From: Clostridium_AI sp002297865
Lineage (GTDB): Bacteria > Bacillota > Clostridia > Lachnospirales > Lachnospiraceae
DNA length: 64,000 nt
Assembly: GCA_937903005.1 (NCBI GenBank)
Contig: CALFNR010000127.1
Coordinates: 1 to 64,000, forward strand
Direction of reading: 5' to 3'
Below, piece after piece: positions 8,958 through 17,591 of the stretch. The notes beneath the pieces were generated by a model that was not told where the DNA came from, made no database searches, and saw only the letters and a list, made by a program, of their open reading frames with translations. The position numbers were made by a program, and so were the translations under genes. Numbering within the stretch: position 1 is the stretch's first letter; every line of letters starts with the position of its first letter.

Positions 8958-9147
8958 AGCGTTACCTCTCTTATTTATATTTTCAAATCAATAGATTATT
9001 ATTCAAATTTAAACATCACTCCTTATTTTACAGGAAAATCAGTAATTTGCAAGTGTTTTTTACGAATATAGACAGGAAGTGAGGTGGAAACAGTTTCTTT
9101 TGATATTTTACTGAACAGTAAAACACCTTATACAAAAAGCTTTTATC

Positions 9148-9176
9148 TTGTATTGAATCTTTATTCATAGTATAAT
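9148..9176 (+). promoter_or_regulatory. SigA-type promoter of the Uup-like ABC-F gene
   Basis: TTGTAT (9148-9153) and TATAAT (9171-9176) are 17 bases apart, 36 bases before ATG 9212. Confidence 0.6.
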
Positions 9177-9211
9177 GAAGCCTAGATGTGTTGACAGAGG
9201 AGCATTATAAT

Positions 9212-11011
9212 ATGAATTTATTGACGATAGAGAATGTAAGTAAAATATATGGAGAAAAACAGATATTCAACAAGATCTCATTCGGATTAAACGAAGGAGA
9301 TAAATTTGGTGTGATTGGTATAAATGGAACAGGTAAATCAACTTTCTTAAAGATTATTGCAGGTTTAGAAGAACCAGATGAAGGGAAAGTGACAAAAGGC
9401 AATAAGATACGAATTGGCTATCTTTCACAGGTCCCTGAATTTGATGGAAAGCTTACTATATTAGAAAACGTAACACGCGGAATACAAAGTGAGAATGAAC
9501 ATTGGAATCTGGAGGGACAGGCAACAGCTATGCTCTTAAAATTAGGGCTGTCAGAACCTGATGCGATAACGGAGAATTTATCAGGTGGGCAAAAAAAGAG
9601 AGCGGCTTTAGTGCGTACGTTATTAAATCCTTCTGAAGTGTTAGTTCTTGACGAGCCTACGAACCATTTAGATAATGAAATGACTGAGTGGCTAGAAGAC
9701 TATCTGAATAAGTACAAAGGTTCTATTATCATGGTTACTCATGATCGTTATTTTTTAGATAAGGTTACGAATAAAATAGTAGAAATAGATAAAGCAAAGT
9801 TATACACATACGAAGGAAATTATACAAAGTTTCTTGCGTTGAAAGCAGAACGTGAAGAAATGGAACTTGCTACTGAGCGTAAGAAGGAAAGTATGTACCG
9901 TCAGGATTTGGAATGGATGATGCGAGGGGCAAGGGCTAGGTCTACAAAACAGAAAGCGCATATTCAAAGATTTGAAGAATTAAGAGATAGAGAAAAGATT
10001 GTAGAAGATAAAAATGTTGAGATGGAGTCAGCATCAACAAGACTTGGACGAAAAACAATCGTAATTGAGCACATTTCCAAGAGTTTTGGCGATAATAAGT
10101 TAATTGAAGACTTTAGTTATACAATGGTAAAAGGAGAGCGTCTTGGAATTGTAGGACATAACGGTTGCGGAAAAAGTACGTTATTAAAAATGATAACGGG
10201 TAATCTTTCACCAGATAGTGGTACAATTGACATAGGTTCAACTGTTAAAATCGGATATTTTTCGCAGGAAAATGAATTTTTAGATGGAGAATTACGTGTA
10301 ATTGATTATATTAAGAATATTTCTGAATATATTGAAATTAGTACAGGCAGAATTTCGGCTTCTCAGATGCTGGAAAGGTTTTTATTTACGCCGGACATGC
10401 AGTATTCGTATATTAGCAAACTTTCTGGTGGAGAGAAAAGACGACTTTATCTGTTGAAAGTGCTTATGGAAGCCCCAAATGTCTTAATTTTGGACGAGCC
10501 TACCAATGACTTAGATATTCAGACACTTACCATACTAGAACATTATCTGGACAGTTTTGAAGGTATTGTAATTACCGTATCTCACGATCGTTATTTTCTT
10601 GACCGCGTAGTACAGAGAATTTTAGCATTTGAAGAAAACGGAAAGATTAATCAGTACGAGGGTGGTTTCTCAGATTACAAGGCTAACACCACATATGTTA
10701 TGTCTACTATAGGGAATGCGCCTAAGAAGGAAAAAAGCAGTATAAAAGAAAAACCAAGGACAAAACGACTTAAATTTTCTTATCAGGAACAAAAGGAATT
10801 TGATGAAATAGACGGCGTAATTGAAGGCCTGGAAGATAAGCTTGCTAAGTTAGATGCAGAAGTAGATGCGAATGCTAATAATTATGCAAAACTTAGAGAA
10901 CTTATGGAAGAGAAAGCTAAAGTAGAAAAATTGCTAGATGAAAAAATGGAACGATGGGTGTACTTAAACAATTTGAATGAGCAAATTGAAGCAGAAAAGA
11001 TTAACCGATAG
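9212..11011 (+). CDS. ABC-F family ATPase (Uup-like)
   Basis: The protein (599 aa) has two complete ATPase domains: Walker A GINGTGKST and GHNGCGKST, signatures LSGGQKKRAAL and LSGGEKRRLYL, and both SHDRYF/THDRYF H-switches. A C-terminal basic coiled coil at about 535-599 is the feature of Uup-type members. ATG 9212 is chosen over the upstream GTG 9188 because AGAGGAG lies 9 bases before it and a promoter -10 box ends at 9176. The pseudo-amylase gene starts 18 bases after its stop, so the two are probably co-transcribed. A role at the ribosome or in DNA precise excision is known for relatives, not shown here. Confidence 0.88.
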   Translation: MNLLTIENVSKIYGEKQIFNKISFGLNEGDKFGVIGINGTGKSTFLKIIAGLEEPDEGKVTKGNKIRIGYLSQVPEFDGKLTILENVTRGIQSENEHWNLEGQATAMLLKLGLSEPDAITENLSGGQKKRAALVRTLLNPSEVLVLDEPTNHLDNEMTEWLEDYLNKYKGSIIMVTHDRYFLDKVTNKIVEIDKAKLYTYEGNYTKFLALKAEREEMELATERKKESMYRQDLEWMMRGARARSTKQKAHIQRFEELRDREKIVEDKNVEMESASTRLGRKTIVIEHISKSFGDNKLIEDFSYTMVKGERLGIVGHNGCGKSTLLKMITGNLSPDSGTIDIGSTVKIGYFSQENEFLDGELRVIDYIKNISEYIEISTGRISASQMLERFLFTPDMQYSYISKLSGGEKRRLYLLKVLMEAPNVLILDEPTNDLDIQTLTILEHYLDSFEGIVITVSHDRYFLDRVVQRILAFEENGKINQYEGGFSDYKANTTYVMSTIGNAPKKEKSSIKEKPRTKRLKFSYQEQKEFDEIDGVIEGLEDKLAKLDAEVDANANNYAKLRELMEEKAKVEKLLDEKMERWVYLNNLNEQIEAEKINR

Positions 11012-11029
11012 TGAGGATGGAGGCATATT

Positions 11030-12958
11030 GTGACAAAAGGGAGTTATAAGAAAATTCAGTTTGATAAAGGTGCAGGGTATCCGCTGGGTGCCTATGCACT
11101 AGACCATGGAAGAATTCAATTTTCCATTTCGCTTATGGAAGAAGCAGACTGCAGCCTTCATATTCTTTCTGGTAGAGTAGACAGAATAGAATTGGTTGAT
11201 TCTATTTACTCTTCCAACAGTGATCAGGAAATTGTAATTCCCATTGAAGAACAATATTGTATTGGCGATGTTTTTTCAGTTATCGTGCAATTGGATGAAG
11301 ACAGGGAGTATTTCTACTATTACGAGAAAAGTGGGAAACTCATTACAGATCCATATGCACGTCAGGTGGTTGGACGGGAATGTTTTGGAGTTCCCGTTGC
11401 AAAAGATCAGATTTATTATAAAGTGAATAATCTAGAAGCTTTTTGTAAAATAGGCGGTAATCAAAAAATAAGTTTTTCAGAACTTTTCATTTACCGTTTG
11501 CATGTAAGAGGATTCACAATGGATTCGTCTTCAGGCGTGAAAGCAAAAGGTACTTTTAAAGGAATCATAGAGAAAATACCGTATTTCAAAGAATTAGGTA
11601 TAAATGCAATTGAATTGATGCCATGCTACGAATTCAATGAGATAAATGACTGCACATTGACGAAAAAATATCCCATTTCCTCATCTATTACACATCCGTT
11701 CTATGATGAAGAAATGGAATGGAAATTGAATTATTGGGGATATTCCGAAGAAAACTTCTATTTTGCACCAAAAGCATCCTATGCCACAGAACCAGAGAGT
11801 TGCTGTTTGGAGTTTAAAGAAATGGTAGATGCTTTGCATGAAAATGACATAGAAGTCTATATGGAGTTTTATTTTGGTTTTAATACCAATCAGAGTTTGA
11901 TTGCGGACTGCTTACATTTTTGGCAGAAGTATTATCAGGTTGATGGTTTTAAGGTAAACAAAGAGTGGATTCCAGATAAACTTCTGGCAACTGATCCAAT
12001 TCTTAACCAAGCGAAACTCTTTACTTCTGATTGGAATGTAGATAGCTATTACCTGGATGGCAGAGTGCCGAAGAGAAAGCATTTGGCAGACTACAATGAT
12101 AATTTTATGGTCGTAGCAAGAAAGTTTTTAAAAGGAGACGAGGAACAGGTAATGTCCTTTAGCAATGCTTTTAAAAATAATCCTGAGGGGAAGGCTATTG
12201 TAAACTACTTATCGAATACCAACAGTATGACATTAATGGATATGGTCTCTTATGATGTAAAACATAATGAAGAGAACGGGGAATATAATCAAGATGGAAC
12301 AGACTATAATTATAGCTGGAACTGTGGTGCAGAAGGAAAAACGAGAAAGAAATCGGTTTTGGAACTAAGGAAGAAGCAGATTCGTAATGCTTTGATTCTG
12401 TTGTATTTTAGTCAAGGTGTACCATTACTTGTTGCCGGGGATGAGTTTGGAAATACTCAGAACGGTAATAACAACCCTTATTGTTTAGATAATAAAACCA
12501 CCTGGCTAAATTGGAATGACCGAAAGAAAAATAATTGGATATTTGAGTATACCAAGAGATGTATCGCATTTCGTAAACAGCATAGAATTCTTCACAGAGA
12601 GGAACAATTAAGGACAATGGACTATATCTCGTGTGGATGTCCAGATTTATCTTTTCATGGACTTAGAACGTGGTATCCTGATTATACCAATTATAGCAGA
12701 ATGCTTGGAATACTGTTGTGTGGGCGATATGTTAAAATAAGTCGTACTGAATTTGATAAAGACATCTATATTGCATATAACTTTCATTGGGAGGAACATG
12801 AGTTTTCGCTTCCGAATCCGTCTAAAGGAAAGCAATGGACAGTTGTTGTGAATACTGAACATGAGTTCGAGGATGAACTAAAAGATGGATATAGAATTGT
12901 GAAGGAAAAAACGTTTCGGATTCCTGCGAGAACGGTCATAGTGTTTATGGAAACTTGA
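11030..12958 (+). CDS. Glycogen-debranching-like GH13 protein, catalytic residues lost
   Basis: The fold is that of GlgX/isoamylase: an N-terminal CBM48-like beta domain (about 1-140), a TIM barrel starting at LHVRGFTMDSSSG, and a well-kept segment GDEFGNTQNGNNNPYCLDN near residue 465. The four catalytic regions are replaced. The DxxxNH region reads MEFYFGFN, the nucleophile region reads VDGFKVN instead of GFRFD (residues about 304-310), the acid/base Glu position reads LFTSDWN, and the HD of region IV is TN. The protein therefore cannot act as a normal glycosidase. A glycan-binding or regulatory partner of a true debranching enzyme is inferred. GTG 11030 follows ATGGAGG by 6 bases. Confidence 0.8.
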   Translation: MTKGSYKKIQFDKGAGYPLGAYALDHGRIQFSISLMEEADCSLHILSGRVDRIELVDSIYSSNSDQEIVIPIEEQYCIGDVFSVIVQLDEDREYFYYYEKSGKLITDPYARQVVGRECFGVPVAKDQIYYKVNNLEAFCKIGGNQKISFSELFIYRLHVRGFTMDSSSGVKAKGTFKGIIEKIPYFKELGINAIELMPCYEFNEINDCTLTKKYPISSSITHPFYDEEMEWKLNYWGYSEENFYFAPKASYATEPESCCLEFKEMVDALHENDIEVYMEFYFGFNTNQSLIADCLHFWQKYYQVDGFKVNKEWIPDKLLATDPILNQAKLFTSDWNVDSYYLDGRVPKRKHLADYNDNFMVVARKFLKGDEEQVMSFSNAFKNNPEGKAIVNYLSNTNSMTLMDMVSYDVKHNEENGEYNQDGTDYNYSWNCGAEGKTRKKSVLELRKKQIRNALILLYFSQGVPLLVAGDEFGNTQNGNNNPYCLDNKTTWLNWNDRKKNNWIFEYTKRCIAFRKQHRILHREEQLRTMDYISCGCPDLSFHGLRTWYPDYTNYSRMLGILLCGRYVKISRTEFDKDIYIAYNFHWEEHEFSLPNPSKGKQWTVVVNTEHEFEDELKDGYRIVKEKTFRIPARTVIVFMET

Positions 12959-12982
12959 TTCACGTTATACGTATAAAAAAAT

Positions 12983-13035
12983 TCGCGATTACCGCCAAGG
13001 ACATAGAGTATGTCTTTGGCAATTAGTACCGCGAA
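12983..13035. terminator. Bidirectional terminator / cruciform
   Basis: An inner 12-bp stem (12994-13005 with 13009-13020, one G-T pair, 3-base loop) is nested in outer arms TTCGCG/CGCGAA (12983-12988, 13030-13035). It lies between convergent genes, with A/T runs on both sides. Confidence 0.65.
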
Positions 13036-13044
13036 AATAATATT

Positions 13045-14334
13045 TTATTCTTTAAAAAAGCCTTCAATGGTTTTTTCTAATTCAATCTGGTCTTGACATC
13101 CCATTAACTCTCTTGCTGAATGCATTGCAAGAAGCGGAACACCAATATCTACAGTCTTGATAGGTATCCATGAAGAAATCATAGTACCGAGGGTACTGCC
13201 ACCTATAATATCAGAACGGTTAACAAACTTTTGATACTTTGCATTATGAGCCATGCAAATTTGCTCTAAGATAGCTACGGCTTCCGTATCATAAGCATAT
13301 TTTTGTGTACTGTCTAACTTAAATACAACACCTTTACCAAGTTCACAATAGGATGTTGGGTCATTTTTGGCTGTATAGTTAGGATGGAGACAATGCGCAA
13401 CATCAACAGATAATATCAAGCTGTTAAAATATGCATTGTACATGCTTGCACGCCCATGTCCAATTCCAGTATAAATCTTTTCAAGCAGTAAATTGGTAAG
13501 AGAAGAATCCGCACCCTGTTTTGTGCGGCTACCGATTTCCTCGTTATCATATAATGCGATTACGTGAATATCCCGTTCGTTCTCATCATTGATAATTCCT
13601 TTTAAACATGCAACTACACTTGTTAAATTGTCTAATCTTGGTGAAGAGAAAAATTCTTCATTCATACCAATAGTAGTTGGTTCTTCCAAACAGTAAACAC
13701 TAAGATCGAAATCCAGTATGTCAGTAACGTCAACCTGTAATTCTTTTGCAAGGTATTCCATGAAAAAGTTGTCTTTGTTGAGAGTTTCATTCATCATTCC
13801 GATAATAGGGCTTATATCAGTTTGCTTATTCAACTCCACACCTTTATTTACTTCACGATTGATATGAATTGCTAAGTTAGGAATTGTAAGCAAAGGAACC
13901 TGTGCATCAAATAAAACTGTGGCTGGATTCATGACAGAGTCACTCTTAATACAAACCTTTCCAGCGACGGAAAGAGGACGATCTAACCAAGTGTTTAGGA
14001 TAGAACCACCATATGCTTCTGTGTTGATTTTGAGATAGCTATGTTCTGTCATTTCAGGAAACGGCTTAATATGAAAACATGGATGATCTGTATGAGCAGT
14101 AGCGATTCTTAAACTTGGCAGATTGCTTGGTTCGTTTCCAATTGTGAAGGCGTAAAGTGTAGTTCCATATGGAATTGTGTAGTAACGCCCTCCATTTTCT
14201 AAACTCCAAGTGGTTCCAAATGGAAGTTCAGTGAACCCTTCTGTATTCAATATTTGTTTTGCCTTTGCAACAACATGGTATGGAGAGGTTGCTTCCGTAA
14301 TGAATTCTTTTAAACTAGTAATTGCTGCATTCAT
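13045..14334 (-). CDS. M18 family aminopeptidase
   Basis: This metallo-aminopeptidase releases N-terminal residues from peptides in the cytoplasm. Metal-binding and catalytic motifs of M18 are visible: TAHTDHPCF (first His/Asp), NEEIGSRT (catalytic Glu), SVDVAHCLHPNY and the C-terminal GGSTLGTM with following HSARE. The length of 429 residues matches the ApeB type. The ATG at 14334 is chosen because AAGAAGG lies seven bases upstream; a TTG two codons earlier would be one base from that site. It is convergent with the pseudo-amylase gene and appears monocistronic. Confidence 0.9.
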   Translation of the reverse strand: MNAAITSLKEFITEATSPYHVVAKAKQILNTEGFTELPFGTTWSLENGGRYYTIPYGTTLYAFTIGNEPSNLPSLRIATAHTDHPCFHIKPFPEMTEHSYLKINTEAYGGSILNTWLDRPLSVAGKVCIKSDSVMNPATVLFDAQVPLLTIPNLAIHINREVNKGVELNKQTDISPIIGMMNETLNKDNFFMEYLAKELQVDVTDILDFDLSVYCLEEPTTIGMNEEFFSSPRLDNLTSVVACLKGIINDENERDIHVIALYDNEEIGSRTKQGADSSLTNLLLEKIYTGIGHGRASMYNAYFNSLILSVDVAHCLHPNYTAKNDPTSYCELGKGVVFKLDSTQKYAYDTEAVAILEQICMAHNAKYQKFVNRSDIIGGSTLGTMISSWIPIKTVDIGVPLLAMHSARELMGCQDQIELEKTIEGFFKE

Positions 14335-14451
14335 TTGCAAACCTTCTTTCTTATGAGTTTATGTTTTCTTTTAAAAATACATATGATATAATTCTAAGAT
14401 AATAAAACAGCTTTGTCAACGAGGCTTATATGAACAGAAACGAGGGATTAC

Positions 14452-14946
14452 ATGCTTTGTCTTAAAATAAGTGATGTAAAAAAGTTTATGTCAAAATTGC
14501 TGGTTCAAACAGTATTTGATAACTTTTTGCTATCAGAATTAGATGTTGTTACATTTAATGCATTTCACATAAATGGAAAAATTAATCAATCATGGTACGA
14601 TACCGATGAACTGGATACAGAAGAAGAGTACATTAAGTGGCATCAGGTAAAGCCTTATGCGTTTCAAATTATAAAAGGAAATAAGGTGCCAGCTTCTATG
14701 AAAGTAGTGTTCTATCTGTCCAGGGAAAACAAGTTGCGTCTGATTCATCGAGTTGGCGGTGATTGGAAAGAAAATGATGTTTCTCAGTTTTGCCTGAATA
14801 TGAAATATGAAAATGGGGAAATGATCTTAACAACAGGTGTAGCGTATAGTATATTTACGATGGATCATACGATGCAGGAACAGTGGGATTATGATCTGAA
14901 AAAATATTTGAAATACTATGAAATTGAATACGAAGAAATCGCCTAA
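14452..14946 (+). CDS. DUF5721-like conserved protein
   Basis: The 164-residue soluble protein begins MLCLKISDVKKFMSKLLVQ and has the alternating strand pattern I associate with DUF5721, a family common in Lachnospiraceae. It contains FLLSELDVVTFNAFHINGK near residue 25 and a Trp/Asp-rich C-terminus (EQWDYDLKKYLKYYEIEYEE). Function is unknown. Start spacing is GAGGGATTAC then ATG. It sits upstream of htpG but is separated by a CIRCE operator and promoter, so it is its own unit. Confidence 0.7.
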   Translation: MLCLKISDVKKFMSKLLVQTVFDNFLLSELDVVTFNAFHINGKINQSWYDTDELDTEEEYIKWHQVKPYAFQIIKGNKVPASMKVVFYLSRENKLRLIHRVGGDWKENDVSQFCLNMKYENGEMILTTGVAYSIFTMDHTMQEQWDYDLKKYLKYYEIEYEEIA

Positions 14947-14980
14947 AAATGGACTTTTTTGAAGGAATGAATCTGAATTA

Positions 14981-15007
14981 TTAGCACTCACTTAAAATGA
15001 GTGCTAA
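14981..15007 (+). promoter_or_regulatory. CIRCE operator (HrcA binding site) upstream of htpG
   Basis: TTAGCACTC (14981-14989) and GAGTGCTAA (14999-15007) are an exact consensus CIRCE inverted repeat with the usual 9-base spacer. It ends 7 bases before a TTGACT -35 box, so HrcA would compete with RNA polymerase. This indicates heat-shock control of htpG by HrcA. Confidence 0.92.
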
Positions 15008-15014
15008 TTTTTCC

Positions 15015-15082
15015 TTGACTTTTGGATTCGCTAGTATTAATATTTAATACAGACGAACATAACACGTAATTGATAGCGTGTT
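15015..15082 (+). promoter_or_regulatory. htpG promoter with further dyads
   Basis: TTGACT (15015-15020) and TAATAT (15038-15043) are 17 bases apart. A perfect dyad GTATTAA-TAT-TTAATAC (15034-15050) covers the -10 region, and AACACG/CGTGTT (15061-15066, 15077-15082) forms a short stem in the leader. Their meaning is not known. Confidence 0.55.
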
Positions 15083-15117
15083 CATAATATAAATGAAATC
15101 AAGGAGTGAGTAATATT

Positions 15118-17193
15118 ATGGTAAACGAACAAGGTAATTTATCAATTGATTCTGAAAACATATTCCCTATTATAAAGAAATGGTTATATTCTGATCATGA
15201 TATTTTTATTCGTGAGTTAGTATCAAATGGCTGTGATGCAATAACAAAACTTAAAAAACTTGATATGATTGGTGAAGCAAAATTAGCAGATGATTATAAG
15301 CCACAGATTAAAGTAATTGCAAATGCTGAAGACAAAACTCTTAAATTTATCGATAATGGTATTGGTATGACTGCAGATGAAGTAAAAGAGTATATCAATC
15401 AAATCGCTTTCTCTGGTGCTACTGATTTCTTGAATAAATACAAAGATAAAACAAATGAAGACCAGATTATCGGTCACTTTGGTTTAGGATTCTATTCTGC
15501 ATTCATGGTTGCAGATAAGGTTACGATTAATACACTTTCCTATAAAGACGGTGCTGAGGCTGTTTTATGGGAGTCCGAAGGCGGAATGCAGTTCACAATG
15601 GCAGCAGGAAGCAGAACAGAAGCAGGTACAGAAATTACGCTTTATTTAAATGAAGACAGCTATGAATTCTCTAATGACTATCGTGTAAAAGAAATTCTTG
15701 ATAAATACTGTTCTTTCATGCCAGTAGAGATTTACTTCGAAAAGGCAAATGCAGAACAAGAATATGAGACAGTTGACTTAGCAGATGTACGTGAAGATGA
15801 TGTTGTTGTTGAGAATATTGTAGAAGAAGCTAAGACAGAAGAAAGAGAAAATGAAAAGGGAGAAAAAGAAGTAGTAGAAGTTTCTCCAAGAAAAGAAAAA
15901 GCAAAGATTAACAAACGTCCAGTTGCGATTAACGATACAACTCCTTTATGGGCAAAACATCCAAATGAATGCAGCGATGAGGATTATAAAGAGTTCTATC
16001 GTAAAGTATTCCACGACTGGAAAGAGCCTTTATTCTGGATTCATTTAAATATGGACTATCCATTTAACCTAAAAGGTATTTTATACTTCCCTAAAGTGAA
16101 TACAGAATATGATAACTTAGATGGTGTCATTAAACTTTACAATAACCAGGTATTTATCGCTGACAATATCAAAGAAGTAATTCCAGAGTTCTTAATGTTA
16201 TTAAAAGGTGTAATTGACTGTCCAGATCTTCCACTTAACGTATCACGTAGTGCTCTTCAAAATGATGGATTCGTTAAGAAGATTTCTGATTACATTACCA
16301 AAAAAGTGGCAGACAAGCTGTCTGGTATGTATAAAGTAGATCGTGAAAATTACGAAAAATACTGGGATGACATTCATCCATTTATCAAATATGGCTGCTT
16401 AAAAGATGATAAATTCCGTGATAAGATGAAAGATTTCATCATCTTTAAGAATTTAGAAGATAAATATATTACACTTCCTGAATATGTAGAAGCAGCAAAA
16501 CCTAAGACAGATGAGCCTGAGGTAGAAGTTGTAGATGAAAAGACAGAAGAAGCTAGTGCAGACAATAAGGATGCAAAAGAAGAAAAAACTACAGTTTACT
16601 ATGTAACAGATCTTCAACAGCAAAGTCAGTATGTAAATATGTTTAAGGAAGAAGGCTTAGATGCATTAATTCTTACTCATAACATTGACCAGCCTTTTAT
16701 CACACAGTTAGAACAGAGTGATGATAAGGTGAAATTCCAAAGAATAGATGCTGATTTAACAGAATCTTTCAAAGATGCAGAAGTAGACGAAGAAGCTCTT
16801 AAGAAAGAAACAGAGTCCTTAACTGATTTATTCAGAAAAGCGCTTGGCAATGATAAATTAGATGTTAAAGTTGAAAAATTAAAGAATGCAAGTGTTTCCT
16901 CTATGATTACATTATCAGAAGAATCCCGCAGAATGCAGGATATGATGAAAATGTACAACATGGGTGGCATGGGAATGGATAGCGGAATGTTTGGAGCAGG
17001 TGAGACATTAGTTCTTAACTCCAACAATGAATTAGTTCAGTATCTATTTAACAATCCAGAAGCTGAGTGCGTAGATTTAATTTGCCAGCAGCTTTACGAT
17101 TTAGCAATGTTAAGCCATAAGCCATTACAGGCAGAAGAGTTAACTAAATTTATCGCAAGAAGCAATGAGCTTATGATGAAATTAGCAAAATAG
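15118..17193 (+). CDS. htpG: HtpG (Hsp90 family chaperone)
   Basis: HtpG is the bacterial Hsp90, a dimeric ATP-driven chaperone. The N-terminal GHKL ATPase domain shows IRELVSNGCDAITKL, DNGIGMT and GHFGLGFYSAFMVA. The middle domain contains WIHLNMDYPFNLKGILYFP and the C-terminal dimerisation domain ends near residue 691. A charged linker (about residues 225-265) and a second acidic insert (about 465-490) make it longer than E. coli HtpG. ATG 15118 is preferred to GTG 15106 because the latter overlaps the AAGGAG ribosome site. A CIRCE operator precedes its promoter. Confidence 0.95.
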   Translation: MVNEQGNLSIDSENIFPIIKKWLYSDHDIFIRELVSNGCDAITKLKKLDMIGEAKLADDYKPQIKVIANAEDKTLKFIDNGIGMTADEVKEYINQIAFSGATDFLNKYKDKTNEDQIIGHFGLGFYSAFMVADKVTINTLSYKDGAEAVLWESEGGMQFTMAAGSRTEAGTEITLYLNEDSYEFSNDYRVKEILDKYCSFMPVEIYFEKANAEQEYETVDLADVREDDVVVENIVEEAKTEERENEKGEKEVVEVSPRKEKAKINKRPVAINDTTPLWAKHPNECSDEDYKEFYRKVFHDWKEPLFWIHLNMDYPFNLKGILYFPKVNTEYDNLDGVIKLYNNQVFIADNIKEVIPEFLMLLKGVIDCPDLPLNVSRSALQNDGFVKKISDYITKKVADKLSGMYKVDRENYEKYWDDIHPFIKYGCLKDDKFRDKMKDFIIFKNLEDKYITLPEYVEAAKPKTDEPEVEVVDEKTEEASADNKDAKEEKTTVYYVTDLQQQSQYVNMFKEEGLDALILTHNIDQPFITQLEQSDDKVKFQRIDADLTESFKDAEVDEEALKKETESLTDLFRKALGNDKLDVKVEKLKNASVSSMITLSEESRRMQDMMKMYNMGGMGMDSGMFGAGETLVLNSNNELVQYLFNNPEAECVDLICQQLYDLAMLSHKPLQAEELTKFIARSNELMMKLAK

Positions 17194-17214
17194 TCTTTTA
17201 TATAGAGCCAAGGG

Positions 17215-17243
17215 GGCAGCTGCTTAGGTAGCTGCCTTTTTCC
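17215..17243 (+). terminator. htpG terminator
   Basis: GGCAGCT (17215-17221) pairs with AGCTGCC (17230-17236) and is followed by TTTTTCC. Confidence 0.85.
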
Positions 17244-17460
17244 TTGCCAACAACCGAATAATATGTTATACTGATTTTCGCTTTTCAAAAAGAATAAGAC
17301 AGTTCGTAACCATCCTGTCTAAAAACAAAACTATGGACCATATAGCGTTTTGCTATTTTTTTGGTGCATAAGTTTTTTATGCATCTTTTTTTTACCTTAT
17401 AGGAAAGTTATCTGCGAGTCCTTACCTATAAGGCAAAAAGCCACTAAAAAACAGGGGCTG

Positions 17461-17581
17461 GATGCACACGAATGGGTCAGGAAGTTAGTCGCTAAAGAAC
17501 AGCGACACCCGTTCGTCGTGGCAAAGTGTGAGTCCCTTTTAGAAAACTTAAGCCACGAGGGTGTGAGGAACTCACACTTTG
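17461..17581 (+). repeat. Structured dispersed repeat, copy R1
   Basis: About 120 bases closely resemble the reverse complement of 47881-48000; roughly four of five positions agree by eye. The right half is a long-armed hairpin: CAAAGTGTGAGT (17522-17533) pairs perfectly with ACTCACACTTTG (17570-17581) around a 36-base loop holding CTTAAG and CGAGGGTGT. The left half has a second stem GTCGCT/AGCGAC (17488-17493, 17501-17506). A further inverted repeat CCTTATAGG/CCTATAAGG lies just upstream, near 17395-17433. The element sits between the convergent htpG and carbamate-kinase-like genes. A frame open across it (17350-17736) has no ribosome site and is not taken as a gene. Confidence 0.75.
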
Positions 17582-17591
17582 TTCTGAAGTT

